A DNA stretch of 64,000 nt from Dokdonella sp. (GCA_023228465.1 JALOBC010000015.1:1-64000), one strand, 5' to 3'; positions 1 through 11,149 are shown, counted from the stretch's first letter. Translations and numbers: made by a program. Notes: generated from the sequence alone by a model not told the origin.

Positions 1-150
1 CTCTAGCACATCCGCTCAGCCGTCCAACACCAAAATCCATTCTTTGAAAGTGATAGCTACAAAGACCCAAGGAGCCAGAACCCACACCAGATTCCGGATA
101 CCCAATTGAATACCGCAGGCGTCCAGCCCTGACCGGTGCGCCCGCCGGGT

Positions 151-176
151 GGCGAGGCGTCGTGCGAGGCCTCGCC
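151..176. other. Perfect hairpin downstream of the metallo-hydrolase gene
   Basis: An 8-bp perfect inverted repeat (GGCGAGGC at 151-158, GCCTCGCC at 169-176) with a 10-nt loop sits just beyond the stop codon of the leftward metallo-hydrolase gene. There is no clear T tract, so it could be a weak terminator or an mRNA-stabilising structure. The remaining bases 1-150 hold no gene I can support. Confidence 0.4.
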
Positions 177-190
177 ACGTCCGTCCGCGC

Positions 191-1582
191 TCAATCGATC
201 AGGATCGGTTCGCCCCGTCCGGGCATCTGCCAGGCCTGGCCGCGCTCCTCGAGGATTTCGCCGAGCACGCGCATGCCGCGTTCGCGCTCGCCGTGCACCA
301 GGAACACGCGGCGGCGCGGCGCGTCGCCCAGCCAGGCGAGCAGTTCGGGCTGGTCGGCGTGGGCGGAGAAGCCGTTGATGGTCCACACTTTCGCGCGCAC
401 CGGAATGTCCTCCTTGAACACGCGCACTTCTGCTGCGCCATCGATGATGCGCCGCGCCAGGGTGCCTTGCGCGGCGTAGCCGACGAAGACGATGCTGGAA
501 CGCTGGCGCCACAGGTTGTGCTTGAGGTGATGGCGGATGCGCCCGCCGTTGCACATGCCCGAACCGGCCAGGATGATGGCGCCGCTCTCGATCTGGTTGA
601 TCGCCATCGATTCACCGGTTTCGCGGGTGAAATGCAGGCCCGGCATGGAAAACGGATCGCCGCGGTGGAGTTCCTCGAGCGCGTCGGCGCCGTAGCATTC
701 CGGATGCCGGCGGAAGATCTCGGTGGCCGAGATGGCCATCGGCGAATCGAGGAACACGCGGGCGTGCGCGGGCAACGCGCCGTCACGGAAGCCGCGATGC
801 AGGTGATAGAGCAGCTCCTGCGCGCGCTCCAGCGCGAAGGTCGGGATGACGACGTTGCCCTTGCGTTCGAAGGTGCTGCGGATGGCCTCGTACAGTTCCT
901 CGACCGACTCGCTTGCGCCCCGATGGGCACGGTCGCCATAGGTCGATTCCATGACCACGTAATCGGCTGCCGGGGCCGGCACCGGGTCGCGCAGGATCGG
1001 TCGGCCCGGATTGCCGAGGTCGCCGGAAAACACCATGCGCCGCTGGCGCTTGCCATCATCCAGATCGAGCACGACCGAGGCCGACCCGAGGATGTGCCCG
1101 GCGTCCTGGAAGGTGGCGCGCACGCCATCGGCAAGGATCACCGGTGTGCAGTAGGCGACATCCGGGGCGAAGAAATCCAGCGCATGCAGAGCATCGTGCA
1201 GCGTATACAGCGGCTCGCTGCTGTCCTCGCCACGCCGGTCGTGACGCAGCGCCCGGCGTGCTTCTTCCTCCTGGATGGCCGCCGCGTCCAGCATCACGAT
1301 GCGGGCGAGCTCACGCGTCGCCGCGGTGGCGTGGATGCGGCCACGGAAGCCCTCGCGCACCAGTTTGGGAATGCGTCCGCAATGATCGAGGTGAGCATGG
1401 GTCAGCAGCAAGGCATCGATGCTGGCCGGATCGAAGTCGAATGCTTCGGCGTTGGCCGCCTCGCTGTCCCGGTCCCCCTGGAACAGGCCGCAGTCGATCA
1501 GCACCCGATGCTCGCCGCAGGTGACCAGGTGACACGAGCCGGTCACGTCCTTGGCCGCGCCGTGGCAACTGTAGATGATCAT
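191..1582 (-). CDS. MBL-fold metallo-hydrolase of the beta-CASP (RNA-processing) family
   Basis: Predicted metal-dependent ribonuclease or related hydrolase of 463 residues. The first third is a metallo-beta-lactamase fold with the zinc motif THAHLDHCG and a later SGDLG segment. The middle has the beta-CASP signatures ESTYGDR, IPTFALERAQELL and GSGMCNGGRIRHHL. The C-terminal part has FSAHADQ and LVHGE, supplying the last metal-binding histidines. The start is placed at the ATG opening MIIYSCHGAAKDVTGSCH, because that is where family similarity begins; the frame stays open upstream but that part resembles nothing. The family is known in bacteria as KH-less RNase J/CPSF73-like proteins; the substrate here is not known. 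It is divergent from the nuclease gene, 94 bases away. Confidence 0.85.
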   Translation of the reverse strand: MIIYSCHGAAKDVTGSCHLVTCGEHRVLIDCGLFQGDRDSEAANAEAFDFDPASIDALLLTHAHLDHCGRIPKLVREGFRGRIHATAATRELARIVMLDAAAIQEEEARRALRHDRRGEDSSEPLYTLHDALHALDFFAPDVAYCTPVILADGVRATFQDAGHILGSASVVLDLDDGKRQRRMVFSGDLGNPGRPILRDPVPAPAADYVVMESTYGDRAHRGASESVEELYEAIRSTFERKGNVVIPTFALERAQELLYHLHRGFRDGALPAHARVFLDSPMAISATEIFRRHPECYGADALEELHRGDPFSMPGLHFTRETGESMAINQIESGAIILAGSGMCNGGRIRHHLKHNLWRQRSSIVFVGYAAQGTLARRIIDGAAEVRVFKEDIPVRAKVWTINGFSAHADQPELLAWLGDAPRRRVFLVHGERERGMRVLGEILEERGQAWQMPGRGEPILID

Positions 1583-1676
1583 GGCCGACCTCCGCGCGCC
1601 TCGAGACAGCGCGATCATGCCAGAAGCACGGGATGGCTTCTGGCACACTCGCGGCCCGTGCCCACGGCTGGTTCCA

Positions 1677-2456
1677 ATGCGCTGCCTTCTCGCCTTCGCG
1701 TGCTTCCTGCTGCTTGCCTTGCCCGTGGGCGCATGCGCCTGGGGGCCCGCGCCCCACCGCATGGTGGCCGAGCTCGCCGAGGGGCAGCTCACGCCGGCTA
1801 CACAGGTCGAAGTGCGTCGACTGCTCGGCAAGGCGTCGCTGACGGACGTGGCGCCGTGGGCGGACGAAATTCGCAACGACCCGGCGCAGCGCGCCTTGTG
1901 GCGGGAGACCGCGCCGCTGCACTTCGTCAATTTCGCCGATGCCGCGTGCCGCTACGTGGCGCGCCGCGACTGTCCCGGCGGGCGCTGCATCGTGGCGGGC
2001 ATCGAGCGCTACGCGCGCGTACTCGCCGACCGCGGCCGCCCCGACGCCGAGCGCGCGCAGGCACTGCGCTTCGTCGTACATTTCATTGCCGACGTGCACC
2101 AGCCGCTGCATGCCGGCTACCGGCCCGATCGCGGCGGCAACCGCTACCAGGTGCGCTGGCAGGGGCGTGGCACGAATCTGCATGCCGTGTGGGATTCACC
2201 CGTGCTGGCCAGCCGCGGGCTCGGCTGGCGCAGCTACGCGCGCGAGCTGGCCGGCAAGCCCCTGCCCCGGGCGACCGGCACACCTGCCAGCTGGGCCGAG
2301 GAATCCTGCCGCATCACCCGCGACGGGGGCCTGTACCCGCGCGGACACCGCCTCGACGCCGCATATGCAGCGCGGATGCGCCCGCTCGCCGAGCAGCGCG
2401 TGCGGGTCGCCGCGGCACGGCTGGCCCGCATGCTGAACAGGGCGCTGGACCGCTGA
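1677..2456 (+). CDS. Secreted S1/P1-type zinc nuclease
   Basis: A 259-residue single-strand-specific nuclease of the S1/P1 family, which cleaves RNA and ssDNA to 5'-nucleotides using three zinc ions. The start ATG opens a classical signal peptide (MRCLLAFACFLLLALPVGACA). The mature protein would begin WGPAPHR, and family knowledge says the N-terminal Trp and the His bind zinc. Further ligands are visible in PWADEIR, LHFVNF, HFIADVHQPLHAG, GGNRYQV and NLHAVWDS. Length matches the family (about 260-270). An in-frame start 34 codons earlier would bury the signal peptide, so I reject it. Likely role is periplasmic or extracellular nucleic acid scavenging. Confidence 0.93.
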   Translation: MRCLLAFACFLLLALPVGACAWGPAPHRMVAELAEGQLTPATQVEVRRLLGKASLTDVAPWADEIRNDPAQRALWRETAPLHFVNFADAACRYVARRDCPGGRCIVAGIERYARVLADRGRPDAERAQALRFVVHFIADVHQPLHAGYRPDRGGNRYQVRWQGRGTNLHAVWDSPVLASRGLGWRSYARELAGKPLPRATGTPASWAEESCRITRDGGLYPRGHRLDAAYAARMRPLAEQRVRVAAARLARMLNRALDR

Positions 2457-2481
2457 TCCATACGCGGGCAGTCGACCGCCC

Positions 2482-2510
2482 TGAACAATTACTAAACCCG
2501 CGCGTATTGT
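2482..2510 (+). promoter_or_regulatory. Candidate sigma-70 promoter of the outer-membrane protein gene
   Basis: TGAACA (2482-2487) and TATTGT (2505-2510) are separated by 17 bases in an AT-rich patch just after the nuclease stop codon. Each hexamer matches 4 of 6 consensus bases. It would give a leader of about 125 nt before the ATG at 2643. Confidence 0.4.
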
Positions 2511-2642
2511 AATTTGCCGAATGAATCCCATCTGAAGGTTGTCGCCGCCGCAGCGAACTGTTGCTGCAGCGCACCAGTCATAGGTGCACGGCAAGAACGT
2601 GCCGGACGCGACGCATCCATAACAGCAGTCGGAGTTCAAAAC

Positions 2643-3251
2643 ATGAAAAAGACCCTGATCGCCATTGCCCTGGCCAGTACCGGATTCCTCGCCTTGCCTG
2701 CGCTCGCACAGGCGCAGAACAACAGCGGATTCTTCATCAACGGCAACATCGGCCAATCCAGCCTCGACAAGGGCGTGTACGACGACAATGACACCGGTTG
2801 GGCCGCCAACTTCGGTTACCGCTGGGCGGTTGCCCCTTCGGCCCTGATCGGTATCGAGGGCGGCTACGCGGATCTTGGCAAGTTCGGCACGCGCAACATG
2901 TATACCGGCCTGCCGTTCGGCAACGCCAGCATCAAGGGCTGGAACCTCGGCGTCAACGGCCACTTCAACCTGACCGACAACTGGTACCTCAGTGGGCGTG
3001 GCGGCTATTTCCGCCCGGACGTCCGCGGCAGCTACATCAGCTCGGTGACCACGGATGCGGCCGGCAACCCCGTGTATGGCATCACCACGGTCGATAGCAG
3101 CGCCAACAAGTGGTACGTGGGTGCCGGCTTCGGCTACGACTTCAGCAACAACTTCAGCATCGGCCTGAACTATGACTACTACAAGGCCAACACCAGTGGC
3201 CTGAACTTCAATCCGAGCCTGGTCTCGGTCAGCGGCGAATACCGCTTCTGA
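2643..3251 (+). CDS. Small outer-membrane beta-barrel protein (OmpW/opacity-like)
   Basis: A 202-residue protein with a clear signal peptide (MKKTLIAIALASTGFLALPALAQA, cleavage after AQA). The rest alternates polar and hydrophobic residues with many Gly, Asn, Tyr and Trp, as in an eight-stranded barrel, and it ends with the outer-membrane signature Tyr-Arg-Phe (GEYRF). Recurring strand patterns such as NFGYRWAVAP, WYVGAGFGYDF and SIGLNYDYYK are typical of the OmpA-barrel/opacity group. It stands alone between its own promoter and a strong terminator, so it is probably monocistronic and well expressed. Ligand or function is unknown. Confidence 0.8.
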   Translation: MKKTLIAIALASTGFLALPALAQAQNNSGFFINGNIGQSSLDKGVYDDNDTGWAANFGYRWAVAPSALIGIEGGYADLGKFGTRNMYTGLPFGNASIKGWNLGVNGHFNLTDNWYLSGRGGYFRPDVRGSYISSVTTDAAGNPVYGITTVDSSANKWYVGAGFGYDFSNNFSIGLNYDYYKANTSGLNFNPSLVSVSGEYRF

Positions 3252-3313
3252 GGCAGGTCCGGCGCAGGAACGCGCAGACCACAACCGCTCCACGGCAGGA
3301 TGCCCGAGCATGA

Positions 3314-3343
3314 CCCGGCCCGCGCAAGCGGGCCGGGTTTTTT
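3314..3343 (+). terminator. Rho-independent terminator after the barrel protein
   Basis: A 10-bp perfect stem (CCCGGCCCGC / GCGGGCCGGG) with a GCAA tetraloop is followed by six T residues. It sits 62 bases after the stop codon. Confidence 0.93.
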
Positions 3344-3452
3344 CATGGTGGCCGCGGCACCGCGAGGGAGCAGCCCTCGGGCGCACAGGGTTCTGTCCGG
3401 GCGACGCGCGACGTCCGGCGCAGCCGTGCCGACGCCCGCTGGCATGCCCGGA

Positions 3453-4697
3453 TCAGCGCCTGCGCGGCAATACCAGCGCAGGCGGCGGGAGGGGTTGCGG
3501 CGCGGCGCGCGCAGGGGCGGTGTCGATGATCGAGAAGCTGCGTGGCATGACCTTGCGCATCAGGCGCGGCGGATGGGTCAGGAAATGCTCGAACAACCCG
3601 TTGATGTCGTTCATGCCATCCGCCTGGCCAGTGATCTGGAACTGGTCGAAGACATAGGGCCGCCCCTCGGACAGCAGGGGATCCGGATGGTCCGAGACAT
3701 GGAAATGCAGGTGGGGTTCCGAACTGTTGCCGCTGTTGCCCAGGCGCGCGATGACATCGCCCCGGCGCACCATCTGGCCTTGCGTGACGGTCTGGCTGCC
3801 CGGGATCAGATGCGCATAGAACGCGTAGTTGCCGCCGCCGATGTCCTGCATGATGTAGTTGCCGGCGGCCGTTTCCATGGTTGCATTCGGCGGGTTGTAC
3901 GGCGGGGTGCCGTCCGGCATGCCGTCGCGCGTGGCCACGATCGGCCCGTCGGCGGCCGCCAGCACATCCAGCCCATAGGCAAGGTAGCTTGCGTTTTCGT
4001 TCGCCGGGCCCGTGGTGCGCCGGCCCTGCGCATCGACCTTCACCCAATCGATGGCGTAGCGCTCCGGCACATGAAACTGGCCGGGCAGCGGCTGGCCGGT
4101 CGCGTCACGCAGCGGGATCGCCACGCGCCGATGAATGCCGTGCTCGTTGCTCGAATCGCTGGCCACCCAGCCGCTGCCGGAAAACGGCATGCCGACCACC
4201 ACGGGCGGGGTGGTGGAAACCGGCACCTCCACGCTCACCGTCTCACCCGGCCCGGCATCGTCGCGGCAGGCGCCAAAATCCAGCGCATGGTGGAGCACGA
4301 CGGGCGTCGGCAGCGACACGGCCAGCGGCACGAAGAGATAGATGAGGGCACCACCACCGGCCGGGATGTCGATCGGATCCTGCGGCGCCAGGTCCACCTT
4401 CTGCACCGCAGCGTCATACACGATCATGTTGCCGAGCAGTTCCGCACCTGCCAGCAGCGTCGTCATGGTCGCCGCGCCCTGCCCGGCCTGCATGCGCACG
4501 CGCGCGAGGCGCACGCATTCGATACCGGCGAAATTGCCGACATCGAGTTCATACACCAGCACGCGCGCATCCGGACCCTGCAGCGGCGTCGGCGCAAATT
4601 GCACGCTTGCAGTGGGCGCCGCCACGGCCGTCGCGCCGCCCAGTCCCGCCAGCAACGCCCAAGCCACCCCTCGCCCAGCGCGGGAATGCCTGCCCAT
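3453..4697 (-). CDS. Secreted M23-like (LytM-fold) putative peptidoglycan metallopeptidase
   Basis: A 414-residue exported protein. The start ATG follows a strong GGGGAGGG ribosome site and begins a signal peptide (RGVAWALLAGLGGATAVAA). About the first 200 residues show no recognised domain. The C-terminal part is an M23/LytM fold with the motif EPHLHFHV. The canonical first motif HxGxD is absent at the usual place (AYGLD). Instead an upstream pair HGIHRR ... RYAIDW is present, which I believe serves as the His/Asp ligand pair in one M23 subgroup; this is from memory. If active it would cut peptide cross-links or another Gly-rich substrate outside the inner membrane. Convergent with the barrel gene and divergent from hppA. 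Confidence 0.75.
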   Translation of the reverse strand: MGRHSRAGRGVAWALLAGLGGATAVAAPTASVQFAPTPLQGPDARVLVYELDVGNFAGIECVRLARVRMQAGQGAATMTTLLAGAELLGNMIVYDAAVQKVDLAPQDPIDIPAGGGALIYLFVPLAVSLPTPVVLHHALDFGACRDDAGPGETVSVEVPVSTTPPVVVGMPFSGSGWVASDSSNEHGIHRRVAIPLRDATGQPLPGQFHVPERYAIDWVKVDAQGRRTTGPANENASYLAYGLDVLAAADGPIVATRDGMPDGTPPYNPPNATMETAAGNYIMQDIGGGNYAFYAHLIPGSQTVTQGQMVRRGDVIARLGNSGNSSEPHLHFHVSDHPDPLLSEGRPYVFDQFQITGQADGMNDINGLFEHFLTHPPRLMRKVMPRSFSIIDTAPARAAPQPLPPPALVLPRRR

Positions 4698-4829
4698 GTC
4701 TACCCTCCCCAGTGATGGCTGCGCGCAACGCGCGCGCAAGCCTAGCGCGCCCGGCGCACGCGCGCATTGACCTGACGCTTCCCAGGGCGGCGACAGAAGT
4801 GCGGGTACACGTTTTTGGCGCGCGCTCGC

Positions 4830-4835
4830 TATACT
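4830..4835 (+). promoter_or_regulatory. Probable -10 box of the hppA promoter
   Basis: TATACT stands in a GC-rich context 65 bases before the hppA start. A -35 element is poor: TACACG with an 18-base spacer is the best candidate. Confidence 0.35.
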
Positions 4836-4899
4836 TGCCCGGATTGGTTCGTTGTCCTGCGGTTCATCTTTTGCAGCCTGTTCGTCAAGGGAGGGTTTC

Positions 4900-6930
<2,031 letters not shown>

Positions 6931-6992
6931 TCACCTTGCGGGGCGCGGACCAACCGGTTCGCGCCTTCGCTTCGAAACATGCAAGACACGAC

Positions 6993-7019
6993 AACGGCGG
7001 CCCTAGGGCCGCCGTTTTT
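6993..7019 (+). terminator. Rho-independent terminator of hppA
   Basis: A GC-rich inverted repeat (CGGCGGCCC / GGGCCGCCG, 6995-7014) is followed by five T residues, 62 bases after the hppA stop codon. Confidence 0.9.
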
Positions 7020-7177
7020 CGTGCTGCTCGCGCGTACGTCGCGCGCATGCGCCGTCCATGCGCGCCGGGCACGAACCTGCGTGCGCCGGGCAGGCGCGTG
7101 GCCGGATGCGCCTTGTCCGCTGGCAAGCTCGCCCTGGGCGGGTTAGGTTCAGTCCCTCCACATCAGGGAGCATCCGC

Positions 7178-7477
7178 ATGCGCTGGCTCGTCCCGTTCCA
7201 TCGCCTCTCGTCCGTACACCTGGGCCTGGGGCTTCGCGTCGCCCGCATCGTGGCCTGGCTGGGCTACCTGCTGGTGGCGCTCGCCATCCTCATGTTCGTG
7301 TTCGTCGGCCTTGGCGTCGGCAGCTCGCGCCCGGGCGGTTTCCTGGCCATGCCGCTGCGCGCACTCAGCAGCTTCATCCTGTTCGGCTGGGCCATGGCCT
7401 GCCTGGCGATCGCCAGCCTGCTCGCTGCGCTGGTCGGCATCGAGGAGAACCTGCGCCGCGCCAGCGAAAGCAGATAG
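7178..7477 (+). CDS. Small two-helix inner-membrane protein, function unknown
   Basis: A 99-residue protein with two predicted membrane helices, around residues 22-46 (ARIVAWLGYLLVALAILMFV) and 65-88 (SSFILFGWAMACLAIASLL). It ends in a charged tail EENLRRASESR. The start ATG has a good ribosome site (CAGGGAGCA). No catalytic motif is visible and I do not recognise the family. The 216 bases after it, before the next gene, hold nothing I can identify. Confidence 0.65.
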   Translation: MRWLVPFHRLSSVHLGLGLRVARIVAWLGYLLVALAILMFVFVGLGVGSSRPGGFLAMPLRALSSFILFGWAMACLAIASLLAALVGIEENLRRASESR

Positions 7478-7693
7478 GATGTCGCGCCGGGCAGCGCGTC
7501 CCCTGCGCATCCCCGGGTACAGCAAGCGGGCCGCGGGGCCGCAGGGCCGGCGAAGGATCGACCAGGCGCGCCTGATTGGCCATCCAGCCGACCAGACGTC
7601 TGCATGGATGTTTTGCGGACATCCACCGCCTTTGCCCGCACTTCGTAGCCGCGCTTGATAGCATCAGCGGTTCACTTTCCCCGGAGGCCACCC

Positions 7694-8677
7694 ATGATCG
7701 ACTTCCAGCCCGGACTCATCTTCCGCCTGCTGCTGCGGACCTTGCCGTTCTTCGCGCTGCGCCTTGCGGTGTACCTCGGCATCACCCTGGCGTACGTCGT
7801 CGGCGTCGGCCTCGGCAGCGGCATCGGACTGCTGTTCGGCAAGGTCGCCGGCGCGTCCGGCGGCGGCATGTTCTGGGGCGCCCTGGTCGGCTTCGCCCTG
7901 GTGTCCGGAATCCTCTACTGGGTGCGCGAATACCTGCTGTACCTGGTCAAGGCGGGCCACATCGCCGTGCTGGTGGAGCTGCTCGAAGGCCGCGAGGTGC
8001 CGGACGGCAAGGGCCAGATCGCCCATGCGCGGCAGATCGTCACCGCGCGCTTCAAGGAATCGTCCGTGCTGTTTGGCCTGGACGTACTGATCAAGGGCAT
8101 CCTGCGCGTGTTCAACCGCGTGGTCGCGAGCATCGCCGGCTTCCTGCCCATTCCGGGTCTCGACGGCCTGCTCAAGATCGTCGATGCCATCGTGCGCACG
8201 TCCCTGACCTTTCTCGACGAGGTGATCCTGGCGCAGATCATCCGCCAGAAGTCCACCAACCCCTGGGCCACCGCGCGCGACAGCGTGGTGCTGTATGCGC
8301 AGAACTACAAGGGCCTGTTCCGCAATGCCGTCGTCCTGACCTTCATGGTCTGGGGCATGACGCTGCTCATCTTCCTGCTGGTGCTCGGCCCGGTTGCGGG
8401 TCTCGTCGCACTGGCCCCGGGCATCGCCGGCATCTGGACCTTCGTCCTCGCGCTGGTGCTCGCGCTCAGCCTGAAGGCCGCATTGGTCGACCCCTTCGCC
8501 ATGGCCGCGCTGATGCAGGCGTACGCGAAACTGACCGATGGCCAGGTGCCCAACCCGGAGTGGATCGCGCGCCTCGACAAGATGTCCGGCAAGTTCCGCA
8601 CCCTGACCAAACGCGCTGAGGAACAGCCCGTCGCCGCGCCCGCCGCCTTGCCTGCAGACGCGGTCGCGCGCGATTGA
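7694..8677 (+). CDS. Multi-pass membrane protein, function unknown
   Basis: A 327-residue protein with about six membrane helices: two in the first 80 residues, one central and a group at 215-270 (LLIFLLVLGPVAGLVALAPG, IWTFVLALVLALSLKAALV). Between them lies an amphipathic region with FKESSVLFGLDVLIKGILRV and a Pro/Gly hinge IPGLDGLLKIVDAIVRTS. The C-terminus is soluble and Ala/Pro rich. The start follows CCGGAGGCCACCC, a strong ribosome site. It looks like a conserved hypothetical protein found in related bacteria, but I cannot name a role. Confidence 0.75.
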   Translation: MIDFQPGLIFRLLLRTLPFFALRLAVYLGITLAYVVGVGLGSGIGLLFGKVAGASGGGMFWGALVGFALVSGILYWVREYLLYLVKAGHIAVLVELLEGREVPDGKGQIAHARQIVTARFKESSVLFGLDVLIKGILRVFNRVVASIAGFLPIPGLDGLLKIVDAIVRTSLTFLDEVILAQIIRQKSTNPWATARDSVVLYAQNYKGLFRNAVVLTFMVWGMTLLIFLLVLGPVAGLVALAPGIAGIWTFVLALVLALSLKAALVDPFAMAALMQAYAKLTDGQVPNPEWIARLDKMSGKFRTLTKRAEEQPVAAPAALPADAVARD

Positions 8678-8858
8678 ACGGGCCGGCTGGGGCCGTGCCC
8701 CTGGCCGCGGCGCTGCATCGATGCGGGCGTTCACGCGCAGCAGGGACCGGCGAGCGCCTGGATCGGCCCGGCCGGCGCCATTTCTGAAGGCGGAGAAGCA
8801 TCTCCGCCCACGCGGTTTGGTGGCAAGATGGACTTCCCGCCCGACCCGGAGAATTCCC

Positions 8859-9656
8859 ATGTCCCGACTGGCGACCGCGATCCTCGGCCTTGTCCTCGCG
8901 CCGTTGCTGGCCGCACCCGCCACGGCGGCGATGGTTGCCAAGGCGGTGAACTACAGCGCCGGCGATACCGCCCTTGCCGGCACCCTGGTGTATGACGACG
9001 CGATTGCGACCCCGCGCCCGGCGCTGCTGATGGTGCCGAACTGGTACGGCGTGAACGACGCTGCCATCAAGAAGGCCGAAGCCATCGCCGGACAGGCCTA
9101 TGTGATCTTCCTCGCCGACATGTACGGCAAGGATCTGCGGCCGAAGAACGCGGCCGAAGCCGGCACTGCCGTGAAGCCCCTCTACACCGACCGCACGCTG
9201 ATGCGCGAGCGCGTCAATGCGGGTCTTTCCGCCTTGCGCGCACAGGCCGCGACTGCGCCGATCGACCCCACCCGCATCGCCGCCATCGGCTTTTGCTTCG
9301 GCGGCTCGGCGGTGCTGGATCTGGCCCGCTCCGGCGCCGATGTCGCGGCGGTGGTGAGTTTCCACGGCGGTCTGTCCACCGACGATCCGGCGCGGGCAAA
9401 GAACATCAAGGCGTCGATCCTCGCCATGAACGGCGCCGATGACGCCGGCACCATGGCCGACGCAGTGGCCTTCCGCACGGAAATGAAGGCGAGCCCCGCG
9501 CCCTGGGAATTCGTGGTCTTCGGCCACGCCGTGCACTGCTTCACCGAGGTCGGCGAGGACTCGCCCGGCTGCCGCTACGACGCGAAGATCGCCAAGCGCG
9601 CCTATGCCCTGATGCGCACGTGGCTGGCCGAGGCGTTTCCCGCAACGGCCCCTTGA
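8859..9656 (+). CDS. Exported dienelactone hydrolase family protein
   Basis: A 265-residue alpha/beta hydrolase. The first 24 residues are a signal peptide (MSRLATAILGLVLAPLLAAPATAA). The nucleophile elbow is GFCFGG with Cys146, as in dienelactone hydrolases rather than Ser hydrolases. The remaining triad members fit Asp in NGADDAG and His in FGHAVHCF. The LMVPNWYGVND segment forms the oxyanion region. Classical dienelactone hydrolases open lactone rings in aromatic degradation, but exported members of this family are common and mostly of unknown substrate. The ATG is preceded by CCGGAGAATTCCC, which fixes the start. Confidence 0.88.
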   Translation: MSRLATAILGLVLAPLLAAPATAAMVAKAVNYSAGDTALAGTLVYDDAIATPRPALLMVPNWYGVNDAAIKKAEAIAGQAYVIFLADMYGKDLRPKNAAEAGTAVKPLYTDRTLMRERVNAGLSALRAQAATAPIDPTRIAAIGFCFGGSAVLDLARSGADVAAVVSFHGGLSTDDPARAKNIKASILAMNGADDAGTMADAVAFRTEMKASPAPWEFVVFGHAVHCFTEVGEDSPGCRYDAKIAKRAYALMRTWLAEAFPATAP

Positions 9657-9772
9657 CCGCGTGGGTAGCTGCGTATGACCACGCATTGGAGCGGTGGCCG
9701 ACCCAGCCGGTTGGCCGCTTGGTGCCTGCGACCAGGCGGCGGGCGGGCGGCGGCGCCGGCACGCACCGGGGC

Positions 9773-10954
9773 TCAGACCGCACTGCCGCAGGCATGGCCC
9801 GAAGCCCATGCCCACTGGAAGTTGTAGCCGCCGAGCCAGCCGGTCACATCGACGACCTCGCCGATGAAGTACAGCCCCGGCACGCGCCGGGACGCCATGG
9901 TCGTTGACGAGAGTTCCCGGGTATCCACGCCGCCCAGGGTGACTTCGGCGGTGCGGTAACCCTCGCTGCCGCTGGCGACCAGCGGCCAGCGCGCGAGCAG
10001 ATCGGCGGCTTCGCGCAGTTGCGTGTCGCGGTACTGGTGCATCGGATGGCTGTCCAGCCAGTGCTCGCACAGGCGCTGGGCGAAGCGCTTGGGGATGCGT
10101 TCGGCGAGCACGTTGCGCAGCTCGCTGGCCGGTCGCGCGGCGCGCTGCCCGCGCAGCCAGTCGAAGGCGTCTTCGCCCGGCAGCAGATCGAGCCGCAGGT
10201 CATCGCCCGGCTGCCAGTACGAGGAAATCTGCAGGATGGCCGGTCCGCTCACGCCGCGATGGGTCAGCAACATGGAGTTGCAAAAGCTCACGCCGTTGCA
10301 ATGCGCCTCGACCAGCAGCGCGACGCCGGCCAGATCGGCCAGGCGTTTCTGGTGCACGCCGCTCAGCGTCAAGGGCACCAGGCCCGCACGCGTCGGCAGC
10401 ACGCGATGGCCGAACTGGCGCGCGAGCGCATAACCAAAGCCGCTGGCACCCATGCTGGGGATCGACAGGCCGCCGCTTGCGACCACCAGCGCCGGCGCGC
10501 GGAAATCACCGCAGGTGGTGGCGAGGTGGAAGCCGGTCTCAGCGTGACGGACGCGCTCCACTGCACAGCGCGTTTCGACCACGACTCCGGCATCGGCACA
10601 TTCGTCGAGCAGCATGCGCACGATCTGCTTGGAGGAATCATCGCAGAACAGTTGGCCGAGCTCCTTTTCATGCCAGGCAATGCCGTGGCGCTCGACCAGG
10701 GCAAGGAAATCCCCCGCCGTGTAGCGCGCCAGCGCCGACTTGCAGAAGTGCGGGTTGGCAGACAGGAAATTGGCCGGCGTGGTGCCGGTATTGGTGAAGT
10801 TGCAGCGCCCGCCGCCGGACATCAGGATCTTCTTGCCGACGCGGTTGGCGTGATCGACGACGACGACGCGCCGACCTCGCTGCGCCGCCGTGATGGCGCA
10901 CATCAACCCGGCGGCGCCGCCGCCGATGACGAGGACATCGACCACGTCCGCCAT
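9773..10954 (-). CDS. FAD-dependent oxidoreductase of the HI0933/BaiN (YhiN) family
   Basis: A 393-residue flavoprotein. The N-terminus has the Rossmann dinucleotide motif VLVIGGGAAGLMCAI, then the family signature KKILMSGGGRCNFTN. A central insert domain is followed by a second FAD-contacting C-terminal segment, GLYFIGEVVDVTGWLGGYN, typical of this family. Members are flavin reductases acting on varied substrates; BaiN has been linked to bile acid dehydroxylation, but in most bacteria the role is unknown. It is divergently oriented to dbpA across a 195-base gap and convergent with the hydrolase gene. Confidence 0.93.
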   Translation of the reverse strand: MADVVDVLVIGGGAAGLMCAITAAQRGRRVVVVDHANRVGKKILMSGGGRCNFTNTGTTPANFLSANPHFCKSALARYTAGDFLALVERHGIAWHEKELGQLFCDDSSKQIVRMLLDECADAGVVVETRCAVERVRHAETGFHLATTCGDFRAPALVVASGGLSIPSMGASGFGYALARQFGHRVLPTRAGLVPLTLSGVHQKRLADLAGVALLVEAHCNGVSFCNSMLLTHRGVSGPAILQISSYWQPGDDLRLDLLPGEDAFDWLRGQRAARPASELRNVLAERIPKRFAQRLCEHWLDSHPMHQYRDTQLREAADLLARWPLVASGSEGYRTAEVTLGGVDTRELSSTTMASRRVPGLYFIGEVVDVTGWLGGYNFQWAWASGHACGSAV

Positions 10955-11149
10955 GGGCTCAATGCGCCCTGGGCGCGCAGGTCGCGCATGGCAGCGGGGC
11001 GATCATCGCCAGTGCCTGGGTGTCGGCGAAGATCTGCATCGATCGGTTCCGGGAAATCCTGCACGCGTCGGCCGGCAGCGTAGCATCCGCGCACGGGAAC
11101 GCGACTGGCACGGGCACCGCGAACCCGGCCAGACCTGCGATCATTGCGC

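Noticed and set aside
57-554. A 165-codon minus-strand frame at the left edge
   Set aside because: Mostly overlaps the metallo-hydrolase gene in another frame and lacks any recognisable sequence; only the final 20 or so residues lie outside it.
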